A stretch of 64,000 bases of DNA from Pigmentiphaga litoralis (lineage in GTDB: Bacteria > Pseudomonadota > Gammaproteobacteria > Burkholderiales > Burkholderiaceae_B), in the NCBI RefSeq assembly GCF_013408655.1, contig NZ_JACCBP010000002.1, positions 186,001 to 250,000 on the forward strand, read 5' to 3'. The notes beneath the pieces are model-generated. The model saw nothing but the letters and a program-made list of their open reading frames with translations. It did no database searches and was not told where the DNA came from. Numbering within the stretch: position 1 is the stretch's first letter; each line of letters begins with the position of its first letter. This document shows positions 27,708-37,196 of the stretch, in pieces. A program made the position numbers and the translations under genes.

Positions 27708-28892
27708 TTACGGCTGCACGTCGAACACGATGATCTGGTTGCGATCCGTTGCCGAATCGGCCGTCGGGAAGTTGTCATCCGCAACGATCACCAGCGAGTC
27801 GTGACCATTGGGCAGTTTCGGGCCGAAGGTCATGCCTTCCAGGTTGGCGATGCCGCCCAGCTGGGTCTTGAGCGTTTCAAAGTCCAGCACCAGGCGTTTG
27901 GTCAAGGGCGTGTAGGCCGCGCCTGCCAATGACGTGGTGTTCAGTACATTGCTGGCCTTGCCGATGTCCACTTCATACAGGCGGATCTGGTTGCCGGTCA
28001 CGCCCACCGAAAAGCTGCGTTCCAGCACCAGGAAACGCGTGTTGGTGATGGCCAGGATTTCGGTGGCGCCACTGACCGAGAACTGATCGGCGGGCACGGG
28101 GGCGACCTGCACCTTGTCGACCGGGTAGACGTATTGCGACACCGCCACACCCGCGGCGCGGTTGAACACGGTCAGGCGGGCCAGGGCGCCGGCCGTGACC
28201 GCCGGCGCCGGGCCGTCTTCGAACAACGGGCCTTCCATCATCACGGCCGCGCTCAATGAATCGGGGGTGAAGGCCAGCCCTTCGAACGCCAGGTTGCCGC
28301 GCGGGCCTTTGTCGGTGCGCGACATCTGGAACATGCCGGGCAGGGTGTACTCGCGAACATGCGTGCCGTCGGGCCGGATCTCGCGAACGAACGGGTTGAT
28401 CAAACGCTCGGCCGTCGTGCCGCTGGCCAGGGTGCGATCGCCTTCGCTGGTCCACACATAGTTGCCGCTGACCGGGTCGACGCGGACCGATTCGGGATCG
28501 GCCACCAGCGGGTCGGGCACTTTCGGGTAGACCGCGCCGCCGGGCTGCTTCATGGTGAACGTCGACTGCATCTGCACCGCCGAGAAGGTCGTGGCGTCGA
28601 AGGTCAGCGTGCCGGTGTACATGCGGGGCGGCGTGGGCGAATCGGTGGTGGTGCGGTCATCCGAGATGAACACGTAGCGCTGGCGCGCCGCGTCGTAGTC
28701 GATGCCCGACAGCCCGCCCACCACGGTGCCCTGGAACTCGCCGCGGCGCGGCAGCACCTGCTGGCCAATCAGCTTGAGCGAACCCACGCTGCGTTCCGGG
28801 TTGCTGTCGTCGTCATCACTGCCGCAGCCGGCAAGGACCAGCAGGGGGAAGACGGTACAGAGCAGGACGGCGCGGGGCAGGCGAAAAGACAT
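27708..28892 (-). CDS. Esterase-like phytase family lipoprotein
   Basis: 394 residues from the ATG at 28892 (MSFRLPRAVLL). A lipoprotein signal ends in LLVLAGC, so it should be lipid-anchored in the envelope; an acidic GSDDDDSN linker follows. The mature part is the phytase-like propeller domain: GGLSGIDYDAARQRYVFISD, ADPESVRVDP, NLAFEGLAFTPD, ILAITNTRFLVLERSF and NLEGMTFGP. Proteins with this domain are annotated as esterase-like activity of phytase; true phytase activity is not established for most. It converges on the cio operon with an 8-bp gap. Confidence 0.87.
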   Translation of the reverse strand: MSFRLPRAVLLCTVFPLLVLAGCGSDDDDSNPERSVGSLKLIGQQVLPRRGEFQGTVVGGLSGIDYDAARQRYVFISDDRTTTDSPTPPRMYTGTLTFDATTFSAVQMQSTFTMKQPGGAVYPKVPDPLVADPESVRVDPVSGNYVWTSEGDRTLASGTTAERLINPFVREIRPDGTHVREYTLPGMFQMSRTDKGPRGNLAFEGLAFTPDSLSAAVMMEGPLFEDGPAPAVTAGALARLTVFNRAAGVAVSQYVYPVDKVQVAPVPADQFSVSGATEILAITNTRFLVLERSFSVGVTGNQIRLYEVDIGKASNVLNTTSLAGAAYTPLTKRLVLDFETLKTQLGGIANLEGMTFGPKLPNGHDSLVIVADDNFPTADSATDRNQIIVFDVQP

Positions 28893-28976
28893 GATTGGGC
28901 GTGGCGCAAGAAGGGGGAAGAGGCGCCAGCCTAGGCTTCGCGAGTGACCGGACCGTGACAGCGGTCCCACAAACGA

Positions 28977-29006
28977 CAACGCCCCGGTCCAAAGACCGGG
29001 GCGTTG
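28977..29006 (-). terminator. Terminator of opgGH
   Basis: CAACGCCCCGGTC (28977-28989) and GACCGGGGCGTTG (28994-29006) make a perfect 13-bp stem with a 4-base loop, 31 bp after the opgH stop on the minus strand, followed there by TCGTTTGT. Confidence 0.8.
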
Positions 29007-29036
29007 CGTTATCCAGGCACCCGAAGTCGTGTCGGC

Positions 29037-31337
29037 TTACGCCGCCAATCCTTCCTTGGGCTGTGCCAACACCAGCTGGCGATGCACTTCCCGCAGCACC
29101 ACCGGGTCGTCCAGCAACCGGACTTTTTCCGGCTCGGGCAGGGTTTCCGGACCTCGTTCCAGCGCGCGGGCAACGCGGGCCGCCCGGCTTTGCGCCAGCA
29201 GCGCCGTTGGAATGTGCCGGCCCGTCGCCATCGCGGCCGACAGGGCATTCACTTCCGGATCGTGCAGCGCATCGGCAAAGCCCGGACTGGGCAAGGACGT
29301 GTTGTTCTGCTGCGTGTAGGTCTTGGTATGGACCAGTTCCACGGGCGGATGGGTTTCTTCCGGGATCTGGAACAGGCGGTTGCGGTACGCGGCCTTGCCC
29401 AGCGCCACGCGGCTCGACAGCACCGACAGCGGAATCGCCAACACCAGCGACAACAGGATCGGGATCATCCACCACAGGAAGTTCGGATTCAGCCAGGCCA
29501 CCAGCGCGCCCCAGCACAGGCCCAGCAAGGTCTGCAAACCGTGGCGGCGGGAAGCTTCACCCCACGACGTCTGGTTGTTGTCGCGCTTGGGCGAGTTCCA
29601 CTGCACCGCCATGCCCAGGAATGCCGCCACCACGAAACGCGTGTGGAAGACCATGCGGATGGGCGCCAGCAGCATCGAGAACAGCACTTCCCACAGCATG
29701 CTCCAGAACAGCTTCACGCCACCGCCGTATTCTTTCGCGCCCTTGGCCCAGACCAGCAGCACACTGAGGATCTTCGGAAAGAACAGCAGCACGGCCGTGG
29801 TCGAGAACAGCGCAATGGCTTCTTCGGGATGCCACTGCGGCCATACCGGGAACAGCTGATGCGGCGCCACGAAGTATTGCGGTTCGGTCAGCGTGTGCAC
29901 CGCCAGCAGCGCCGTCGACAAGGCCAGGAACAGGAACCATAGCGGCGCCGACAGGTAGGACATGACGCCGGTCAGGAACACCGCGCGGTGCACGGGGTGC
30001 ATGCCCTTGACCAGGAACAGGCGGAAGTTCATCAGGTTGCCCTGGCACCACCGCTGGTCGCGCTGCAGTTCGTCCAGCAGATTGGGCGGCAACTCTTCAT
30101 AGCTGCCCGGCAAGTCGTAGGCAATCCACACGCCGTAGCCTGCCCGGCGCATCAGTGCCGCTTCGACAAAGTCGTGCGACAGGATGGCGCCCGCAAAGCT
30201 GCCCTTGCCCGGCAAGGGCGCCAGCGCGCAATGCTGGATGAAGGGTTCCAGGCGGATGATGGCGTTGTGGCCCCAGTAATGCGATTCGCCCAGCTGCCAG
30301 TAATGCAGGCCGGCCGTGAACAGCGGGCCGTAGATGCGGGTCGCGAATTGCTGCACCCGCGCATACAGGCTGTCCATGCCGGCGGCGCGCGGCGCGCTCT
30401 GGATGATGCCTGCTTCGGGGTTGGCGTCCATCAGCACCACGAGGCGCTTCAGGCATTCACCGCTCATCACGCTGTCTGCATCCAGCACCACCATGTACTG
30501 GTAGTTGGCGCCCCAGCGGCGGCAGAAGTCATCGATGTTGCCGCTCTTGCGTTTGACGCGGCGCCGGCGGCGGCGATAGAAGATCTTGCCAAAGCCGCCC
30601 ACCGCCTTGCACAGTTCCACCCAGGCGCGCTGCTCGGCCACGCACGTGTCGGCCTTGTAGCTGTCGCTCAGGATAAAGAAGTCGAATTGTGCGAGTTCGC
30701 CCGATCGTTCCACCGATTCATAGGTGGCGCGCAGGCCCGCCATCACGCGGGCCACGTCTTCATTGCAGATGGGCATGACGATCGCGGTCCGGGTGGACTT
30801 GTTGATCGGAATGCCTTCGGCCGCCGTGCCGGAGATGCTGTAGCGGTCGCGTCCTATCATCAGCTGCAGGAAGCCCATCAGGGCGGTCCAGAAGCCGGCG
30901 GACACCCAGCAGAACAGCAACGCGAACAGGAACAGGATCGCGATTTCCAGGATCTGGCCGCCCTGGTAGGGCAGCACCGCCTTCATGTACCAGGTCGCGA
31001 CCACCGTCTGCACGATGACGGCAATCAGCAGGCACATGCGGCGCGCGCGCCCGGCCGACTTCCAGCGCGGTTCCTGCGACTGGTCGCGGCCGGCCTTGGC
31101 CGCGCGGGCCTTGCCGCGCAGGCTGCGCCAGCCGCGCACCAGCGGGTTGGTGATCCAGGGCTCGGGCACCATCGAACTGCGATGCATCGGCGGCGTGGCG
31201 GCAATGCACGCTTCGCCGTCGGGCGCGACGTGCACCAGGCCCGCTGCGTCCATCTCCGGACCGTAGGCGCGTGCCAGCGCCTTGCGATCGTTCGGGACCG
31301 CGGCGCTGGCGCCGTCGTCAGGTAGCACGCTCATCAT
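29037..31337 (-). CDS. opgH: Osmoregulated periplasmic glucan glucosyltransferase OpgH (MdoH)
   Basis: 766 residues from the ATG at 31337, overlapping the opgG stop by 4 bp; a second ATG follows immediately. OpgH is an inner-membrane GT2 enzyme that uses UDP-glucose to build the beta-glucan backbone. Helices occur near residues 100-120, 128-150 and from about 450 onwards. The GT2 domain shows [17 protein letters not shown], the acidic pair in [29 protein letters not shown] and the QxxRW motif in [12 protein letters not shown] basic [10 protein letters not shown] run sits in the domain. A hairpin terminator follows. Confidence 0.97.
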   Translation of the reverse strand: MMSVLPDDGASAAVPNDRKALARAYGPEMDAAGLVHVAPDGEACIAATPPMHRSSMVPEPWITNPLVRGWRSLRGKARAAKAGRDQSQEPRWKSAGRARRMCLLIAVIVQTVVATWYMKAVLPYQGGQILEIAILFLFALLFCWVSAGFWTALMGFLQLMIGRDRYSISGTAAEGIPINKSTRTAIVMPICNEDVARVMAGLRATYESVERSGELAQFDFFILSDSYKADTCVAEQRAWVELCKAVGGFGKIFYRRRRRRVKRKSGNIDDFCRRWGANYQYMVVLDADSVMSGECLKRLVVLMDANPEAGIIQSAPRAAGMDSLYARVQQFATRIYGPLFTAGLHYWQLGESHYWGHNAIIRLEPFIQHCALAPLPGKGSFAGAILSHDFVEAALMRRAGYGVWIAYDLPGSYEELPPNLLDELQRDQRWCQGNLMNFRLFLVKGMHPVHRAVFLTGVMSYLSAPLWFLFLALSTALLAVHTLTEPQYFVAPHQLFPVWPQWHPEEAIALFSTTAVLLFFPKILSVLLVWAKGAKEYGGGVKLFWSMLWEVLFSMLLAPIRMVFHTRFVVAAFLGMAVQWNSPKRDNNQTSWGEASRRHGLQTLLGLCWGALVAWLNPNFLWWMIPILLSLVLAIPLSVLSSRVALGKAAYRNRLFQIPEETHPPVELVHTKTYTQQNNTSLPSPGFADALHDPEVNALSAAMATGRHIPTALLAQSRAARVARALERGPETLPEPEKVRLLDDPVVLREVHRQLVLAQPKEGLAA

Positions 31338-32929
31338 TCAGCCGTCTCGTTGGCGGGCAATTGATAGCTCCAGGTTTCCGATACCTGCGTCTGGCCATTG
31401 ACCAGCGCAGCGCGCATCTCGACCGGTTTGGTGGGGTCCTTGACCTTCAGGCGCAGCGTCACGCGCCAGCCACCCGTGACCGGGTTGTGGCGCAGGCTGT
31501 TTTCCATCACGTCGGCATTGCCGTTGTTGGAAAAGCTGAGCGACACCGGCACCGGCGGATCATTCTTGCGGGCCGTCGCCGGCGCCGTGAAATCGATCAT
31601 CAGCGCCAGGCTGCCATCGGCGCGGCGGATCAGGTCGGCGCCTTTCAGCTCGCCGGCCGACCGTAGGGTCTGGATCACGCGCGCCAGCTTTGGGTCCTGC
31701 AGCTTGGCTTCGTTGCGCGTGAAGCGCAGCGTGTAGTCCAGGTCCAGCGCCGCGCCCGGCTTGGGCTGGTTTTCAGGCACCCAGAACGCCACGATGTTGT
31801 CGTTGGTTTCGTCGGCGGTCGGGATCTCGATCAGCTCGACCCGGCCCTTGCCCCAATTGCCGCTCGGCTCGACCCACAAGGAAGGACGGGTTTCGTAGCG
31901 GTCATCGATATCTTCATAGCGGCTGAATTCGCGGCCGCGCTGCTGCAAGCCGAAGCCCTTCGGATTTTCCATTCCGAACGAACTGGTCGACAGGCGGCGT
32001 GGATTGTTCAGCGGACGCCACAGCCATTCGCCATTGCCGGCATGGAAGGCCAGGCCATCGGAATCATGCAGTTCGGACCGGAAGTTCGACGACGTGGTCG
32101 GCTGGTTCGATCCATACAGGAACATGCTGGCCATGGGCGCAATGCCGAGCTTGGCGACCGGCGCGCGCAGGTACACCCGCGACTTGACGTCCACCGTGGT
32201 GTCTTCGCCCGGATTGATCGTGAAGCGGAAAGCGCCCGTGGCGCGCGGCGAGTCCAGCAGCGCGTAGATCACGATGTGCTTGTCGGAATTGGCCGGACGG
32301 GACACCCAGAACTCGCGAAAGCGCGGAAATTCTTCGCCCGATGGCACCGCCGTATCGATGGCCAGACCGCGGGCCGAGATGCCATATTGCTGGCCCTTGC
32401 CGATCACGCGGAAATAGCTGGCGCCCAGGAACGAGGCGATCTCGTCGTCGGGCTTTTTCGAATTGTTGAGCGGGTACAGCACCTTGAAGCCGGCAAAGCC
32501 CAGGTTGTTGAGCGCCTTGGCGTCGGGCTTGCGCGGTCCGAAGTCGAAGTCGTTCGGGTCGTACTTGATCTCGCGGACGCCTTCGGCATCCACTTCATTG
32601 ATCTTGATGGGCAGGTCGAAGTACATGCCCTGGTGATGGAACACGAGTTCGAAGGGCGACTTGTTGTCGGCCCAATGGTATTTCTCGCGCTTGAGCTGGA
32701 TCTGCTGGTAGTCGGCGAACTTCAGGTCGCGCAACTCCCGCGGCAGGGCGCTGGTCGGAGCCTTGAACTTTTCATTGGAGAGCTCTTTGGCTCGCCGGGC
32801 GACATCATAGAAATTGAACGCGTGCGCAGATGTGGCACTCACGGCCCCGGAAACGGCCAACAGACCCACGATGAACGAACGGGTCAGTCGGGCGTACGCG
32901 CGATGGGCAATAGTGGAAGACTCAGTCAC
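31334..32929 (-). CDS. opgG: Periplasmic glucan biosynthesis protein OpgG (MdoG)
   Basis: 531 residues from a GTG at 32929, picked because AGAGG lies 5 bases upstream and the signal peptide ([20 protein letters not shown], cleaved after SAHA) then begins at a normal distance. The frame runs open to 33031 but the extra N-terminus is not a signal. The mature protein starts [14 protein letters not shown] and shows [34 protein letters not shown] and [19 protein letters not shown]. OpgG acts in the periplasm on the glucan made by OpgH, with which it forms a coupled operon. Confidence 0.96.
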   Translation of the reverse strand: MTESSTIAHRAYARLTRSFIVGLLAVSGAVSATSAHAFNFYDVARRAKELSNEKFKAPTSALPRELRDLKFADYQQIQLKREKYHWADNKSPFELVFHHQGMYFDLPIKINEVDAEGVREIKYDPNDFDFGPRKPDAKALNNLGFAGFKVLYPLNNSKKPDDEIASFLGASYFRVIGKGQQYGISARGLAIDTAVPSGEEFPRFREFWVSRPANSDKHIVIYALLDSPRATGAFRFTINPGEDTTVDVKSRVYLRAPVAKLGIAPMASMFLYGSNQPTTSSNFRSELHDSDGLAFHAGNGEWLWRPLNNPRRLSTSSFGMENPKGFGLQQRGREFSRYEDIDDRYETRPSLWVEPSGNWGKGRVELIEIPTADETNDNIVAFWVPENQPKPGAALDLDYTLRFTRNEAKLQDPKLARVIQTLRSAGELKGADLIRRADGSLALMIDFTAPATARKNDPPVPVSLSFSNNGNADVMENSLRHNPVTGGWRVTLRLKVKDPTKPVEMRAALVNGQTQVSETWSYQLPANETAE

Positions 32930-33100
32930 GGAACCTCTTAACGTCTGGCAATAGAAAGGTGTAAGGCTGGGCAAAGCTTTGGGGGATTTTAGAGGGCACG
33001 GCAAGATCCGATACCCCTTACTCTCACGCAAGTAATACGAGATGTTGCATCAGCAACGAGGTAAGTCGCCATTCACGGGCTGTTGCAGAACAGGCTTCGG

Positions 33101-34882
33101 CTAGCGCCCCAACGCGGTGCCTTCTCTGCGAGGGTCGGCCCCCGACTGCAACCCACCATCGGGCGTGATCGCGATGGCATGCACGCCACTGGGGAACTCA
33201 TGCAAGGTTACATGATGACCACGCTTTTCCAGCGCGGGAATCAGCGAATCGAGCCCGGTAGCGGCTTCAAGTTCGGTCTCGCGGTTGCGGCTGCCCCGGT
33301 GCGGGAGCGATACCGCGGCCTGGATGTCGAGTCCCCAGTCCAGATTGGCGACGATGGTCTGGGCGACATAGTTGACGATGGCGCTGCCTCCGGGCGACCC
33401 GACCACCAGCCGCAGGCGGGGCGGCCGGCCATCGTTGGAAGGCGCCAGAACGATCGTGGGCGCCATGGTGCTGCGCGGCCGTTTGCCCGGCTCGACCCGG
33501 TTGGCCACGCGGCGGCCTTGCGGATCGGAAGGCGACAGCGAAAAATCGGTCAGCTCATTGTTGAGCAGAAATCCATCCACGAAGATCTTGCTGCCGAAGG
33601 CCTGTTCAATGGTCGAAGTCATGGCCACGGCATTGCCGTCGGCATCCACAATCGACAGATGGGTGGTCGACGGCAGTTCAGGCGTGTCGTCCAGCCCCAG
33701 GCGCACCAGGCCGCCGGGCACCGGGTCGCCAGGCGCGGCGCGTCCCATGGACCGGGTGGGGGAGATCAGCGCGGCGCGTTGCGCCAGATAGCCGGGCGCA
33801 ATCATGGCGTCGACCGGCACGGGCTGGAAGGCCGGATCCGCCACGTACCGTTCGCGGTCGGCATAGGCCAGGCGCCCGGCCTCGCTGAATATGTGGACAG
33901 CGTCAACCGAATTGGGGGCCAGCCGGTCAATCGGCGTGTGGGCCAGGATGCCCAGCATCTGCGCAATGGCGATGCCGCCGGAGCTGGGCGGCGACGCGCC
34001 GCAGACCCGGTAGTGGCGGTAGGGCGCACAGACCGGTTCGCGTTCCAGCGCGGTGTAGGACGACAGGTCCTGGCGAGACAGGGTGCCTGGCACCGGGTGG
34101 CTGGCCACGGCGTCCACCATGCGGCCGGCCAGCGCGCCTATATAGAAGGCGTCGGCGCCGTGGGCGGCAATCGCGCGCAAGGTGGCGGCCAGGGCAGGGT
34201 TGCGCAGGCGGTCGCCCACCTGCAGCGGCGTGCCATCGGGGCGAAAGAAGTAGGCCCTGGCGGCCGGCTGGCGCGCCAGGGCGTCGCTGCCGGCGATCAG
34301 TCCGGCCAGGCGCGGCGTGACCAGAAAGCCGTCTTCAGCCATGGCGATCGCGGGCTGGAACAGGTCGGCCCAGGGCAGCTTGCCGTGCCGGCGATGCGCC
34401 AGTTCCAGCATGCGCAGCACACCCGGCACCCCGACCGACTTGCCGCTGTTGACGGCGTCAAAGAACGGCATGGGGCGGCCATTGCGCATAAAGAGGTCTT
34501 CATTGACCCGCGCGGGGGCCGTCTCGCGGCCGTCAAAGAATCGCACCGCGCCATCCTTGGCCGCATAGTGCAGCAGGAACGCGCCGCCGCCGATGCCCGA
34601 CGATTGCGGCTCCACCAGGGTCAGCACCATTTGCGCCGCAATCGCCGCATCGACGGCACTGCCGCCGCGCCGCAGCGTCACGTAGGCGGCGTCGGTCGCC
34701 AGCGGGTGGGCGGTCGCGGCCATCAGGTGGCGCGCCGTCACCAGCGCCTTGGCGGTCACCCCGGTGGCGGCTTCGGGATTGGCGTCGACACTGGCGTCGG
34801 CCCACGCACTTTTCCCGCCGGCGCAAAGCGCCAGCGCGGTCAGCAGGGTCGCCAACAGCGATCGACAGGTCAGGGCAGGCAT
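33101..34882 (-). CDS. ggt: Gamma-glutamyltransferase (periplasmic, self-processing)
   Basis: 593 residues with a signal peptide (MPALTCRSLLATLLTALALC, cleaved near SAWA). GGT cleaves gamma-glutamyl bonds of glutathione and transfers the glutamyl group. Family blocks: ATAHPLATDAAYVTLRRGGS, EPQSSGIGGGAFLLHY, DGRETAPARV, and the processing site LPSTTHLSIVDADGNAV, where the threonine at about residue 406 becomes the N-terminal nucleophile of the small subunit. GSPGGSAIVNYVAQ near the end is also conserved. It lies head to head with the response-regulator gene. Confidence 0.96.
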   Translation of the reverse strand: MPALTCRSLLATLLTALALCAGGKSAWADASVDANPEAATGVTAKALVTARHLMAATAHPLATDAAYVTLRRGGSAVDAAIAAQMVLTLVEPQSSGIGGGAFLLHYAAKDGAVRFFDGRETAPARVNEDLFMRNGRPMPFFDAVNSGKSVGVPGVLRMLELAHRRHGKLPWADLFQPAIAMAEDGFLVTPRLAGLIAGSDALARQPAARAYFFRPDGTPLQVGDRLRNPALAATLRAIAAHGADAFYIGALAGRMVDAVASHPVPGTLSRQDLSSYTALEREPVCAPYRHYRVCGASPPSSGGIAIAQMLGILAHTPIDRLAPNSVDAVHIFSEAGRLAYADRERYVADPAFQPVPVDAMIAPGYLAQRAALISPTRSMGRAAPGDPVPGGLVRLGLDDTPELPSTTHLSIVDADGNAVAMTSTIEQAFGSKIFVDGFLLNNELTDFSLSPSDPQGRRVANRVEPGKRPRSTMAPTIVLAPSNDGRPPRLRLVVGSPGGSAIVNYVAQTIVANLDWGLDIQAAVSLPHRGSRNRETELEAATGLDSLIPALEKRGHHVTLHEFPSGVHAIAITPDGGLQSGADPRREGTALGR

Positions 34883-35021
34883 GGGATTCCGTTCGTGGGC
34901 GCGGCGCAGGCAAACCCCGGCGCAGGCAAAACCTTAACGCATTTTGATGAACGGGCAGATACACTCAGCGGCTGAACGGCGCCCCGGTCCCGGTGGCCGC
35001 CGACCTGACTGTGTCCCTGCC

Positions 35022-35720
35022 ATGATCGCGCTGCTTCCCCGGGTCCTCATCATCGAGGACGACCTTACGATTTCGGCCAACCTGTGCGCCTTCATGGAAG
35101 CCAAGGGCTTTTCGGTGGATGTCGCGTATGACGGCGCGTCGGCGCTGTACCGGCTGGGCGCCGACAGCTTCGACGCGATCCTGCTCGATATCGGCTTGCC
35201 GGGCCTGGACGGCATTACCGTGCTGCGGCGCCTTCGCACGGAACTGCGGCTGGCCACGCCCGTGCTGCTGGTCACGGCGCGCGACGAACTGAGCGACAAG
35301 CTGGACGCCTTTTCGCACGGCGCCGACGATTACGTGACCAAGCCCTATGCACTGGCCGAAGTCGAAGCGCGGCTGCGGGCGCTGCTGAACCGGGCCAGCG
35401 GCGTGGTGGCCAACCCCGTGCGCGAATTCGGCCGACTGGCGTTTGACGCGCGGACGCGGTCGGTCAAAGTGGCGGGCAAACCCGTCAAGCTGACGCCCAA
35501 AGGCAGCCGCATCGTTGAAGTCCTGATCCGCGACCCGGGCCGGGTGGTGCCCCGCAGCGAACTGGAATCGGCCTTGTGGGGGGACGACGTGCCCGAACGC
35601 GACGCGCTGCGCAGCCAGATCCATCTGCTGCGCAAGGCGTTGGCCGACGCGGGCTTTGACGGGCTCGACACCGTGCATGGCGTGGGCTACCGGCTGGCCG
35701 ATACGGCGGGGGACGCGTAA
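35022..35720 (+). CDS. OmpR/PhoP family response regulator
   Basis: 232 residues from ATG 35022 (MIALLPRVLIIEDD); an earlier in-frame ATG at 34944 gives an unlikely extension. The receiver domain has the acidic pocket at 13-14, phospho-acceptor Asp56 in ILLDIGLPGLDG, Thr85 and Lys107 (VTKPYAL). The C-terminal winged helix covers about 135-228 (KLTPKGSRIVEVLIRDPGR, then RSQIHLLRKAL and VHGVGYRL). Its stop TAA overlaps the kinase ATG. The phased repeats at 37104-37143 are a likely target. Confidence 0.95.
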   Translation: MIALLPRVLIIEDDLTISANLCAFMEAKGFSVDVAYDGASALYRLGADSFDAILLDIGLPGLDGITVLRRLRTELRLATPVLLVTARDELSDKLDAFSHGADDYVTKPYALAEVEARLRALLNRASGVVANPVREFGRLAFDARTRSVKVAGKPVKLTPKGSRIVEVLIRDPGRVVPRSELESALWGDDVPERDALRSQIHLLRKALADAGFDGLDTVHGVGYRLADTAGDA

Positions 35721-37093
35721 TGGCACGGGTGGCCGGGGTCCCCGGCGTCGGCGTCACGGGCCGTCCGGGCGTGGCGCAGGGCAGCCGTTTTGGCCGCATG
35801 ACCCTGAAGCAGCGGGTGACGTGGGCGCTGACCGGCGCCGTGGCCCTGTTCGTGGCGTTGCAGGCGGCGCTGGTCTACCTGGTGCTGGACGAACAGGAAG
35901 ATGCGCTGGTCGACCAGATCGTGACGACCGAAGCCACGCGGCTGGTGCAGCGGCTGGCGCTGGGCGAAGTCGTGCCGCCCGCCAGTGGCCCGCTCGAACT
36001 CGGGCCGAGCCTGAAGGCCTGGGTGGCGCCGCCCGGGGGCACACATGACGAGATCCCCGAAAGCATCCAGGCCCTGGCGCCGGGGGCCTACCAGGTCAAC
36101 CCCGATGAATCGGTGTGGCACGTGATCGTGACCGACTCGCCCTCGGGCCGCGTGTTCGTGCGCTACGACGCCACCGACAATGAAGAACGGGTGTATGAGT
36201 TCGGCGCGATCCTGCTGGGACTGTGGCTGGCCTGTTCGCTGGCCGGGTTCTGGCTGTCGCGATCGGTGGCCGGGTTGATCCTGCGGCCGATGATGGAAGT
36301 GACGGACCGCGTGTCGGGCTGGGCGCCGGGCGCGCCCGCGATCAAGGTGGATCGCGATGACGAAGCCGGCCGCCTGATCGAAGCCTTCAGCCGCGTGCAG
36401 GACCGGGTCGAACAATCCATTGCGCAGGAACGCGAGTTCTCGGCCAACCTGAGTCATGAAGTCCGCACGCCGCTCACATCGATCCGCACCGATGCCGAGA
36501 TGGCTGCCCTGGACGCAGACGTCTCGCCACCGCTGCGCGACCGGCTATCGCGCATCATGCAGAACGTCGACGAGATCGGGTCGACCCTGGAAACCGCGCG
36601 CGCCATCAGCAGCGCCGAAGCCGGCCCCCGCACCCCGGTGGTCCTGGCCGAATGCCTGGACGACGCCTGGAGCGGCCTGAGCGAACGCGGGCAGCGCGCG
36701 GGCCTGGTGCTGGTGAACGAACTGCCGCCCACCGCCGTGGCGGAACTGGATCGGTATGGCCTGCTGATCGTGCTGCGCAACCTGATCCGCAACGCGATCG
36801 ACCACGCGGCGCCGGCCACCTTGCGTGTCACGGCGCAAGGCAGCGGGCTGGTGGTGACGGACGATGGCCCCGGCATCGGGGCGCCCGATCTGCCCTTCGT
36901 GTTCGAACGCTACTACCGCGGGCGTTGGAAGGACCGGATGGAAACCGGGGCGCCCGAAGCGGCCGGCCGCGAACGCGGGCTGGGCCTGGCCATTGCCAAA
37001 CGCGTGTGCGACACGCAAGGATGGAAGCTGACGGTCACGTCCAGCACCGAGGGCGACACGCACCATACGGCGTTTTCTTTGCAATTCGGTTGA
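35720..37093 (+). CDS. Two-component sensor histidine kinase
   Basis: 457 residues. Two transmembrane helices (about 36-54 and 157-178) enclose a periplasmic sensor loop of about 100 residues; a HAMP-like segment follows, then the dimerisation helix with phospho-accepting His246 (FSANLSHEVRTPLTSIR), the N box LRNLIRNAIDHA, the G1 box VTDDGPGIG, the F box FERYYRG and the G2 box ERGLGLAIAKRV. It phosphorylates the regulator encoded just upstream (TAATG overlap). The stimulus is unknown; the neighbouring LtaS-like gene suggests envelope status or metal ions. Confidence 0.95.
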   Translation: MARVAGVPGVGVTGRPGVAQGSRFGRMTLKQRVTWALTGAVALFVALQAALVYLVLDEQEDALVDQIVTTEATRLVQRLALGEVVPPASGPLELGPSLKAWVAPPGGTHDEIPESIQALAPGAYQVNPDESVWHVIVTDSPSGRVFVRYDATDNEERVYEFGAILLGLWLACSLAGFWLSRSVAGLILRPMMEVTDRVSGWAPGAPAIKVDRDDEAGRLIEAFSRVQDRVEQSIAQEREFSANLSHEVRTPLTSIRTDAEMAALDADVSPPLRDRLSRIMQNVDEIGSTLETARAISSAEAGPRTPVVLAECLDDAWSGLSERGQRAGLVLVNELPPTAVAELDRYGLLIVLRNLIRNAIDHAAPATLRVTAQGSGLVVTDDGPGIGAPDLPFVFERYYRGRWKDRMETGAPEAAGRERGLGLAIAKRVCDTQGWKLTVTSSTEGDTHHTAFSLQFG

Positions 37094-37103
37094 TGTCCGC
37101 CTG

Positions 37104-37143
37104 ATTCGACGCAAATTCGACATGGCTTCAACGGGGATTCGAC
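37104..37143 (+). promoter_or_regulatory. Four 11-bp-phased direct repeats (ATTCGAC) upstream of the LtaS-like gene
   Basis: ATTCGAC at 37104, ATTCGAC at 37115, CTTCAAC at 37126 and ATTCGAC at 37137, each with a 4-bp spacer, hence one per 11 bp. OmpR/PhoP-type regulators bind tandem half-sites with this spacing. The array starts 11 bp after the stop of the kinase gene and lies 54-93 bp before the GTG of the LtaS-like gene. Confidence 0.75.
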
Positions 37144-37158
37144 ACCCGGGTCCGTAGT

Positions 37159-37184
37159 CTTGCTCCGGTCTGCTCTGGAGCAAG
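37159..37184 (+). promoter_or_regulatory. Leader hairpin overlapping the ribosome site of the LtaS-like gene
   Basis: CTTGCTCC (37159-37166) pairs perfectly with GGAGCAAG (37177-37184) across a 10-base loop. The 3' arm runs into AAGGAAG, the Shine-Dalgarno for GTG 37197, so folding could limit ribosome access. Confidence 0.5.
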
Positions 37185-37196
37185 GAAGTCCCCATC

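Noticed and set aside
33083..34975. A 630-codon plus-strand frame opposite ggt
   Set aside because: No recognisable motif, and gamma-glutamyltransferase on the minus strand is complete with its processing site.
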